A stretch of 64,000 nt of DNA, from assembly GCA_032158295.1 (NCBI GenBank), contig CM063243.1:7572948-7636947 (forward strand), in the 5' to 3' direction. Positions 56,146 through 64,000 of this stretch are shown in pieces; position 1 is the first letter of the stretch, and every line of letters begins with the position of its first letter. Origin of the DNA: Pycnopodia helianthoides. Its lineage: Eukaryota; Echinodermata; Asteroidea; Forcipulatida; Asteriidae. The notes beneath the pieces are model-generated. The model was not told where the DNA came from. It was given only the letters and a program-made list of their open reading frames with translations, and did not search any database. A program made the translations under genes and the position numbers.

Positions 56146-57490
56146 ATGAATAATCCTCCTTTGTCCTCCTTAGGGACACTCCATGACGAGACAAAGAGAA
56201 AGAAGAAGAAGAAACACAGCGTTTCCACAACGGATTTCATGAAGGCCTTTCAAGAGATAAGCACTTCATTATCTGCACTGACTAGACATCAACAGTGGGG
56301 ACCCCCTCCAGCAATCGCTCGGGCGAACCCTCCGGTGGCTACATTCCCAAACCCGGACCCCGGCCTTATCCTACCTGGGCAGAACCGGAACCCGGACCAC
56401 GCCAGTGGGATCGCCTTGTCGTTCTAATGACGGCTCCGGTGCACCGTCCTTACCAGATCCCCTTTCGGATCAACAACGGCTATTTCTATCCATCCTTCAA
56501 TGAACTTTGGGACCTCGTTCCAACCTGTCTTCAATGCAACATGGTTCGCGTGCTTCAACTGCCTGATGAAAGTCAACCTGACCAACCGGCGAGTTGCCAG
56601 TCGTTTAAACGACGGACAGGTGTGAAAGAGTCTTGCCCCCATTCCCTACCATGCCGATGAACCGTCTATGCGTAGACCGTATCCAGTGCATTGCAGCCAC
56701 AAAGAAATGGACCCTGTATCCACAGCGGGCATCAGCCTACTTCCGTTTCCTGGAGAAGGACTGTGAGGACTTTTTGACAGTCCTGCTTATAACAGGTATG
56801 ACCAATGACAAGCTTACCGGAGACAGCGGTACAGCCGTGACCAAGGCCCTCTTCACTAATAAGACAAAAGCTAAGATGGAAGATGTCTTGAAGAAACTTG
56901 ATGAAGCTGCCAAATTTGGCACGAAAACAAGCGCATTTTTACTCTTACTCTCTGAGTACATTGTCTCCGCCTGTGAAGAATTTGGTCCATCCCAGCTGAT
57001 ATGCTAGCGGTAGCCTTCAGATATTTGGATGAAGCGCTTTGTTTTTCAATGGGCCAATTCCAATTCATCTCAGCCAAGTCTAACAGAACCAACGTCCTGG
57101 ATACTTTGTCCCTCCCTACAAGGGGCAAAGAAGAAATTGGAAATCTTACCCTCCTTGGGAATGACCTCTTCAAAGGAAATTTCAAGATGTTCTGGAAACC
57201 GAGGCCAAGCGAATCGATACTGAGCCTCAAAAAATTAACAGGGTCCACCAAACCCAAACCTGCTGAAAAAAAAGCGGCAAAAGGCACTGCATCTTTCTGT
57301 CCTGCTCTTCGGAAGCCCTTTAAGCCCTTCCTTCAGCTAACAGCCAGGGCTTCAGCTGGAGCGGGGGGGGGGGGGGGGAGGGGGGACAGTGACACTTACC
57401 CCCTAGTGACGACCCCCGACACGGGGCCCGTTGGGGCCGCCTCAAAGTTTTCGCAGGGTCCTGGGAAGGGATCACCTCCGATGCGAGGGT
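56146..57490 (+). pseudogene. DIRS-like gag ORF, frameshifted
   Basis: Pieces in several frames: 56146-56427 (TTDFMKAFQEISTSLSALTR), 56633-57007 (KDCEDFLTVLLITGMTNDKL, EDVLKKLDEAAKFGTKTSAF), and 57001-57492 (VAFRYLDEALCFSMGQFQF, FKGNFKMFWK), followed by a basic Lys/Pro-rich tail and a poly-Gly tract encoded by G(15+) at 57362. The helical Leu-rich core and basic tail before an RT agree with Gag of DIRS/Ngaro-type elements. Assignment is by position and character only. Confidence 0.5.
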
Positions 57491-57492
57491 GA

Positions 57493-58390
57493 TTGCATCA
57501 ATCAGACACGGCTACCGGCTGGAATTCACAAGAACCCCCCACCTCGGAAACGTACATTCGCGAAACACTGGTTCCGACAAACGGAGACAAACGTCTGGCC
57601 CTTGAGGAGGAGGTTCTCTCACTAATCGAGAAAAGAGCCATCCGCCCGGTTCCACCCGCACATCAGTTCAAAGGCTTCCTCTGTTCATTCTTCCTGACTC
57701 TGAAAAAAGGAACAGGAGAATGGCGACCAATTATCAACTTGAAACCATTGAACAAGTTTGTCAGACCCCGCTGTTTCTGAATAGAAACACTCAAAATAAT
57801 CCTAGACTCGTTGCCAACGCCAGCGTAACTTTACGTCCCCATCCTTCCGGGGCACTCCTGATTTCTATGCTTCAGGTATCCAGAGCGCATCTTCGAGTTT
57901 ACCGCCCTTCCGTTCATTATGTCGACCTTTCCAAGGGTATTCACCAGAATCATACGAACGGTGGCTGCTCATTTAAGACGCCAGAACATATGAATTTGAT
58001 GTATCTGGACGATTGGCTGATAGTCGAGACATCTTAGAACACAGCAGCTGTCTGCGCACTGACAAGGAGTCGGGGGTTCTTTATCAACGAGTCAAAGTCC
58101 CACCTCAACCCATCCCAGCCACCAACCTTTCTGGGAGCGGAAATCGACTTACACAGGGGCATAGCAGTTCCCACATGGGATCGTGTTACCAGCCTACGTC
58201 ACTGTGTCAATCTCTTCCTGTCAGCACAAGACGCGCCAGCACGCGCCTGGCTGAAATGACTAGGGTTCATGGCAAGTCTAGTGGACCTTGTGCCGTGGTG
58301 CCGACTAAGAATGCGCCCTCTTCAGTTGCACCTCCTTGCGCACTACAGACCAAAGACAGATTTAAATCAGTACCGGTCAGCGAACATGTT
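57493..58390 (+). pseudogene. DIRS-like reverse transcriptase, decayed
   Basis: The frame reads RLALEEEVLSLIEKRAIRPV, FLTLKKGTGEWRPIINLKPL and NKFVRPRCF, then breaks. The catalytic TIDLTDAY-type block has been deleted around 57815. Remnants TALPF and PRVFTRIIRTVAAHLRRQN follow, then the active site MYLDDWLIVETS (58000). After it, again in other frames, FLGAEIDL, TSLRHCVNLFLSAQDAPARA and WCRLRMRPLQLHLLAHYRP match what follows RT in this group. No RNase H follows. YLDD is preserved but the enzyme is not. Confidence 0.75.
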
Positions 58391-58557
58391 TTTGGATGGT
58401 CAATATACAATGTAACAGTGAGTTTCAATGTTCCACTTATTTTCAATTTTGAGTTATGCCATAGAGAAGAGTTCCATGGAAGAAGAAGATGGAGAAGAAA
58501 AATAAACAAAAAGTAAAACAAGAGGTGTTCGTGCACATATTGCACGAACACCTAAAA
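58391..58557 (-). repeat. Hairpin-family 5' end, solo (- strand)
   Basis: Purine tract, AAAACAAG, hairpin AGGTGTTCGTGCACATATTG / CACGAACACCT (58523-58553), AAAAATC. Same end as at 30019. It truncates the DIRS-like fragment. Confidence 0.7.
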
Positions 58558-58755
58558 ATCTGGACCAGCCAGATATGAGAAGTTACCAAAAATTACCCTG
58601 ACAAAATTACAAACTAGCAAAGTAAAAGAACATACATTGACTACAAATTTAAAAAGAAAATTGAAAGCTGGAATTGAATAAGATTAAAAGCTATTGTGAA
58701 CACAAAGAAATACAAGATACAAATTCTGGGAAAAGAACAGTCATTTAAATACAAA

Positions 58756-59820
58756 TTAAAAATTTTTGGACAGTGCTGGAATAGTGGATTTTCTATATTT
58801 GCTCGTTCTGCAGATCAGTGGAACTGACCCTGTCATTGTATTTTCTCTGAAATATCTATGTGAACAGTAAGTTTTAAGGAAGGTGGGGGGGTGCATTTTT
58901 ATGTATTGAGTGGATTTCAACAATTTATCATCCCATTTTACAAAAAGCATAGCACGTCTACTTTCAAGAGAAGGAAGATCCAAAATTGCATGTGCTGTAG
59001 AGTAACTTTGATATTCCTGACAGCCTACTATGATATGACATGCACGTACTTGAACACACCCAATTTTACTGGTCTACTAGACTTGGCTGGCAGACTCAAC
59101 TATGGGTCTAATATAACACATTTAAACAAAGACTAAGTCTGACTAAGGGATGCCTATTTTCTTCAAAATACACAAAGTAAACAAGAGACTCCCTGGAAAC
59201 AATATCATCCACTTGTCTATCCAACTCAATATTATTTTGTATTGTAACACCTAAGAGCTTTACATGAGTGATAGGATTTCATTCAGATGAATTAAGACTG
59301 AAGATGTACTTGGGTGTTTGATGCCTTTTAAAAAACTGATGTCGCATTTGGAATTATTGAGAACAACATTAATAATTTTTACAACAGTTGGACTTATCAT
59401 CAAAGTTGGTTTGCAATTGAGATTGCTCACCACAATTGACAATCTCCCCAATCGTAAGGTTGTGCACATATTTCTGTCTGCTGCAGCCTCCGTTTGCAGT
59501 GTCATTAACTAAAACAAGGAAAAGTATTTCACAGAGCTGGGTTCCCTGGGGAACGTCACAACTGACGGTAGCAAGAGAGGATGTATGATTATTAAGTTTG
59601 GTATTTCGTGTACGACCGGTGAGGAAGCTACAGACAATAGGAACAATAGAACGCCTGACTCCAAGATCGATGCATTTTTTTACAACAATAGATTGACTGA
59701 CACGATCAAAAGCTTTGGTGAAATAAACAGCAGAAAGACAGGCATAATGGTCAGGTTTACCGAGACACTCATTAACAGAGTTTAAGATGTCTACAACGTA
59801 ATGCACTGTAGAACTACCTT
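58756..59820 (-). pseudogene. CR1-group LINE reverse transcriptase, inactive
   Basis: On the - strand, 59369-59806: YFTKAFDRVSQSIVVKKCID, PIVCSFLTGRTRNTKLN, CDVPQGTQLCEILFLVLVND, then KYVHNLTIGEIV. In related LINEs the last is KYVDDLT: both catalytic Asp are replaced (HN). The C-terminal part follows in other frames down to 58756, ending in the usual closing block (DLPSLESRRAMLFVKWDDK then CRTSKYRKSTIPALSKNF). No endonuclease domain. Upstream is a hairpin-family end, which may mark the truncation. Confidence 0.8.
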
Positions 59821-61300
59821 TAATATTACCATATTGTTTAAGGTCCAGTTTATCAGGAACACAAACACTTTGTTATCTCACAAAAACTGAGTTTCTAGTT
59901 TTTCTTTCATCTTCATCTTCTACTTCTGTTACTCAACTCTTCTCTACTACATAACTCAAGGTTGAAACTGAATTTGATTTACTTAAATGAACAGCTCAGT
60001 GCAAAACCTGTGTGTCTATGAGAAGCAATATTTTGGACTGTTGCCCCCATAGGGTTTAAAGTCCCTGAAGCTTGCTTTGGCATTAGACTTTGTGCAATTG
60101 GAAAAGCATATGTTACGGTGTCCCGTAAAAACCATTGTGTTGCACTGTCACTGTTGAGTGTCATTTCTTCAAACTCTTCTCTACAGCATATAATTAAAAT
60201 TGGAACTGAATTACACAATTGAACCTGAACATTGACGTGATGATAACGTCAATTGGTGTTGAGTTATATTAAATCAAAGTTTAATATTCATAAAAAAATA
60301 TAACTCATGAACCACTCAATTGATTTTAACAGTCTATATATCATCAGAAAGTACTTTAAATACTGAACTTCAGTTACATGAATGTTATTTCGTTTTTCCT
60401 CGTCTTCTGGTGCAAACCGCAGTTAAAAGGAAAACTATTGAAAAGCCATAATTTCAAGTTGAAAAGAAAAATGCTGTCATTAGTTGATTCAATCACCATT
60501 TGATAACATCATTCACGAACACCCTTTTTTTGTAGAATAACATAAACTGAATTTCTAGTTATTCTTGAAACTGTCTGACTCCTCTAAACAGTTACATATT
60601 TCATATTCAGAGTATTAGTCCCCCCCCCCCCCCCCGGCAAGTGTTGGAGTCAAGCCAGTGACTTTGACTCATGTGCCTGTGACTTACAACTTGACTGCAG
60701 CAGATTTTTCTGGATAACAAATGCTGCAAGCAAATTTTCCTTTGTAGATAGTGTAGATAGTGTACTTGTCTACAGTTTCATGTGTTTATAATCCAACAAG
60801 GCACTGTTTGAAATGAAGGAAAATATACAAATTGTTCAGACTCACTTCCTACCTTGATTTCAGGTCAAGAAAATATTGGGGTTGAACTATTGACAAACTG
60901 TAACCAACATAACATGTTACTGAAATACATTGTATGCATGACAAAAACCTCTGAAATTGGGCAAGGCTGTTTGATAAAAGCAAACTATTTTAAAACAAAA
61001 ACTTATGTACCTCATTGTTTTTTACAGGCTTGAAGTATGCAATCGGTATCCTCTAGAACTCAATGAACATACCATCCAATCAACCTGTGAAAATGTGTCA
61101 AATTCAGTTGTCCCGTTTTAGTTAGAATAATGAAGAACATGAAGTACACTTTCATTATGTTCTTACTGTGTTTCAATTGCAGCAATCAAAGTTAGAAATA
61201 GTGTTTGTTTGTGTGTGTGTTGGTGTTTTTAAATGAATCCCCTTGACAGTAATTCAGACAGAGAGTTTATGTTTTCTCTTGAGGACCAGTACAAACTTTT
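59821..61300 (+). repeat. Hairpin-family 3' ends and modules
   Basis: Two + orientation 3' ends: CTAG at 59895-59898 (after GGAACACAAACACTTTG and a hairpin TTTGT..ACAAA) and at 60555-60558 (after CACGAACACCC), both followed by T. GTTACATATTTCATATTCAG and a C run (60619-60635) follow. No gene. Confidence 0.6.
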
Positions 61301-61740
61301 ATTAACTTTACAATGAGTAAAAAAGAAAGAACAAATGAACTTTCAGATTGACTTTTTTTATTGCTCTATTTACCCATTAAATAAAATCTATTGAAAACTA
61401 ATTAACAATGCCTTTAGCTAGCTTTAGGTCCAAACTTTTGGAACCTCCGAAAGACAGTAAACATTCTCATAACAAAAACCAGGATTTTGTATTCTCTTGC
61501 GAGAAATTACGGAATGACTTCACTGTGAATTGGCCAAACCTTGGCTCTAAGCCATGCCCGATGTCGATAATCGGCCATCATATGCTGAATACAATGGTAA
61601 ACAATAGTTTCGAGCATGAATTCCAGTACCCTTTGTCCCTCTTTGTATGATGGAAATGTAGCATAGCATACTACACAATGTCAGGGAGAGAGGGCGCTGC
61701 ACTGTGGCGACCACCCTGTGTTCAAATTCCTTGTATTTTT
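61301..61740. other. FUT8 intron 2, no secure gene
   Basis: An 80-residue + strand frame at 61408-61650 has no recognisable domain and weakly resembles, at DNA level, part of 51950-52060. GAGAGAGGGCGCTGC near 61687 resembles a motif seen in other repeats here. Confidence 0.35.
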
Positions 61741-62850
61741 TGTTTTATTTCTCCTCGGCTTTCAACACCATTAAACCTCATGTTCTTTTAAGTAAAATGC
61801 TTAATATGAATATTAACCCACATCTTGCCCTCTGGATCAGTGACTTTTAAAAATGTAGGTCACAAAGGGTCAGGTTTGCGAACACCTTTTCTGACATTAC
61901 TCACATAAGCACAGGTGTTCCCCAGGGCTGTGTCCTGTCACCACTACTGTACTGTTTTTTCTGTATACCAGTGACTTCCACTTAGAGAACGGCCAATGTG
62001 TTATAACTAAATATGCAGACGACACAGCCCTGACAGGGCTTATCACAAATAATGATAAAGTAGGATATAGAAATGAAATAACTAATTTTCTTGACTGGTG
62101 TGAAAGAAACCATCTAATACTGAATGTAAAAAAAAAATAAAGAAATTATATTTGATTTCCGTAAAACCTCTAACACTGTTGAACTTTTAGAAATCAATAT
62201 GGTATCTGTTGAGGTTTTCCAAGAAATCAAGTATTTGGGTACACTTATCGATAGCAAACTAAACTGGAATACAAATACTACCCAAATGTGTAAAAGAGCT
62301 TATCAACAGCTTTACTTTTTAAGAAAACTGAAATCGTTTAACGTAACCACCAATACTTTTTTATCGAGTACAATTCCATCTATCTTAAGTTTCTGTTATA
62401 TTTGTTGGAATAATTTACTCTCAAGCAAATTGTAAGAAGGCTAGCAGGATTATTGAAGCAGACACTAAGAGCATGCAAGAAATCATGGAAGATTACATAA
62501 TGACTCAGTTCAATAAGATTCTTTGTGATCCACTCTGGCAGGGCAACTATGTCTCAAGACCAACAGATTTAAGAATTCCTTTCTACCTAGCGCAATTAAC
62601 CTTTTTAACAGTAGTTGGTTGAGATAACATGGTGCATTTTTTAATTTTTTGTACATTCTTGTGTATGTTATGTTCTGTATAAATATGCCCTCAACCTTTT
62701 TTATTACTGTAATTTTGTATATTTGTATTCGTGTTTTTTGTTTGTTTATGCCTTTACTTGTATTGATTCTCCTTATAAACAGAGAAGACAAATTTCATGC
62801 TTTTTATCTTGACAATAAATATTTTGAATTTTTTGAATCTTTGAAGTTTA
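61741..62850 (+). pseudogene. LINE reverse transcriptase fragment (CR1/Rex1-like)
   Basis: Broken frames read SSAFNTIKPHVLLSKMLNMN, RVRFANTFSDITHISTGVPQ, GCVLSPLLYCF, KYADDTALTGL (active site intact, about 62010), FLDWCERNHLILNVKK, and 62199-62435 EIKYLGTLIDSKLNWNTNTT followed by AYQQLYFLRKLKSFNVTT. Frameshifts occur near 61850, 61965 and 62130. The 3' end at about 62850 has TTTTGAATTTTTTGAATCTT, a short repeat like the 3' ends of CR1-group LINEs. 5'-truncated, same strand as FUT8. Confidence 0.8.
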
Positions 62851-63323
62851 TTCGTAAACGGGTCATCTGACTGCAACCAAAAGAGGATAATCTGAAGCTT
62901 TCTGAAACATTTATAAGCGTTAGCCATTATTCAGTTTGAAAATGCTTTGCTAAACAAGACCTCATCTGACGTCAAGTGGTTAAGAATGTCCTTTTCCTAT
63001 CCTGAAGTTTTGTAACTTGCTTCTTCCTTTGTTATTTGTTTCTCCAAACAGTACCATACATGTATTGTAAATGATCTCCCTTATGTGCTATTTTGCTGCC
63101 CTCAGTAGCCTTCTTGATTCTTTTCAAAGTGTTCCATCTGACTTTAATGAATGAGTCCCCTTCTATGATGTTATTTCTTCTCTTTTTATCATCACCAAGT
63201 TCTTTTCTCACAATTCATCCTCAACCTCTAGCTATAAACACATCAATTACCTCACTGTTTTGCTCTTTTCAACCCAAGATGACCCAGCTGTACATTCTTC
63301 CTGTAGTAGTGGGCCAAGCGCAG
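62851..63323. other. FUT8 intron 2, right end
   Basis: No separate gene. Pyrimidine-rich sequence towards 63300 leads to the exon 3 acceptor. The open frame at 63093-63383 is in a different frame from the exon and is not coding. Confidence 0.5.
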
Positions 63324-63477
63324 AGAGTGAGAAACTTAGACGTCGTATTCACAATGATGTGGTGGAGATATGGTACTTCTTAAAGTCTGAACTGCAGAAG
63401 ATTAAGCTGCTGAGTACCAATGAAAAAATGAAAGAGAAGGTCAACCAAATACTGGTGGATGGTGGGCACCAACAAAG
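63324..63477 (+). CDS. FUT8: FUT8, third coding exon (stem to catalytic domain)
   Basis: The frame reads SEKLRRRIHNDVVEIWYFLK, SELQKIKLLSTNEKMKEKVN, QILVDGGHQQR. Human FUT8 has ...[34 protein letters not shown]... at the same place, so the identity is clear. The acceptor that keeps phase is GCGCAG/AGAGTG: its two bases complete a Glu codon begun in exon 2. TGTAG two positions upstream looks tempting, but gives the wrong frame. The donor is AAAG/GTAAAG, phase 2. The catalytic GDP-fucose-binding domain and SH3 domain must lie to the right of the window. The pyrimidine tract before the chosen acceptor is interrupted, so cDNA could shift the boundary by a few codons. Confidence 0.95.
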
Positions 63478-64000
63478 GTAAAGTTTAAATAAAAATTATC
63501 ATTCATGCTTGTTTTTTTTCACGGTTTTCCCTGTCTGTCAGTTGAAAGTTTGTTTAAAATGTGACATGGTTTGATGCAACCTTTTACTCAACATAGTTAT
63601 TGATAACAGTCATTGAAAGTTTTTAAACTTTAAAATAATTTTAAGATTTTTATTCTAATAATTTTAACAGTATGAATTTTTAACTGGTATCAAGCATACA
63701 TGTTTATCAAATCAAGCATCTAGCAAAATAAGTTAAGAAAATTCAGCCTCATTGGGAAAAAAGTTTGAGATTTAGAGTCTCTTTTGAGATCACTGTAGTT
63801 TTCATATATGCAAACTTTATTTGATAATGATAATAAATCTGATAGTAAATGAGTATTTATAAAGGGAAAATTAAATCTTACTTTTTGAAAGAGAAAATTA
63901 ATTCCTTTAGTCTGGTTTTCATCCACCAAAATCACCCAAAATTTTCTAAAACCCATTGGCTAATATTGCTTGATTTTGATGGGTTCGGTGATGGGGCCAG
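63478..64000. other. FUT8 intron 3, start
   Basis: Intronic AT-rich DNA after the exon 3 donor. I see nothing coding or repetitive in it. Confidence 0.6.

Larger units (their letters stand above)
55290..58390 (+). mobile_element. GC-rich DIRS-like retrotransposon fragment in FUT8 intron 2
   Basis: Base composition changes to clearly GC-richer across this span, unlike the rest of the window. It contains a gag-like part and RT (separate entries) but no RNase H or recombinase; the RT and following region ends near 58390, where a hairpin-family remnant begins. 55290-56100 is a leader-like part, without an assigned coding function. It is distinct in sequence and composition from the DIRS element at 3.2-9.2 kb. 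Confidence 0.7.

Noticed and set aside
55290..58390. Bacterial contamination suggested by higher GC
   Set aside because: The coding content is DIRS-like RT and gag, a eukaryotic retroelement, and flanking junctions are with local repeat families.
63093..63383. 96-residue hydrophobic + strand frame before FUT8 exon 3
   Set aside because: It runs into exon 3 in the wrong frame; the exon's own frame matches FUT8.

Overview
This is eukaryotic, intron-rich, AT-rich genomic DNA. I see no bacterial operons, rRNA or tRNA genes. The repeat landscape (DIRS-type tyrosine-recombinase retrotransposon, Tx1/L1-like, L2/CR1-like and RTE-like LINEs, a Penelope-like GIY-YIG fragment, TTAA-flanked MITEs) together with a clear FUT8 orthologue points to a marine invertebrate deuterostome. 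An echinoderm, perhaps a sea star, is my best guess; this is inference and no marker gene settles it.

Host genes are few. (1) The start of the alpha-1,6-fucosyltransferase gene FUT8 lies on the + strand: exons at 42959-43164, 51439-51569 and 63324-63477, separated by introns of about 8.3 and 11.8 kb, with the catalytic domain beyond the right edge. Splice phases agree across all three exons. (2) A probable terminal coding exon of an unidentified small gene lies on the - strand at 1045-1255, with a polyadenylation signal downstream and a CpG-rich upstream region near 1590-1745. Almost everything else with coding potential is transposon-derived and broken.

Layout. 1-3.1 kb: small minus-strand gene and a foldback repeat. 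3.15-9.18 kb: a structurally complete DIRS element (inverted terminal repeats, internal complementary region, gag, RT, RNase H, tyrosine recombinase) with a 5'-truncated LINE nested in its pol gene. 10.9-11.2 kb: a 43-bp tandem repeat. 11.8-16.4 kb: a MITE and the hairpin-terminated repeat family. 17.3-21.9 kb: a Tx1-like LINE facing, at an abrupt junction, two L2-like LINE pieces on the - strand (21.9-25.7 kb). 26.2-26.6 kb: a Penelope-like endonuclease fragment. 26.9-30.1 kb: more hairpin-terminated repeats with a TTAA MITE inside. 30.6-31.3 kb: a near-perfect inverted repeat. 33.4-34.2 kb: an unusual TIR element built from 12-bp AATATT/ACGT units. 36-41.3 kb: MITE, G-rich low-complexity DNA, RTE fragment, hairpin repeats. 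43-51.4 kb: FUT8 intron 1, holding an inverted pair of TA-flanked DNA elements and the inverted partner of the 14.4-16.4 kb repeat. 51.6-63.3 kb: FUT8 intron 2, holding decayed repeats, a GC-rich DIRS-like fragment and two LINE fragments.

The most interesting non-coding signals are a repeat family with a hairpin at one end and a hairpin plus CTAG at the other (Helitron-like, but atypical), which carries many consensus CRE, ETS and ERR-like motifs, and the 12-bp-unit element at 33.4-34.2 kb. Statements about identity between copies come from reading the sequence by eye, not from computed alignments.
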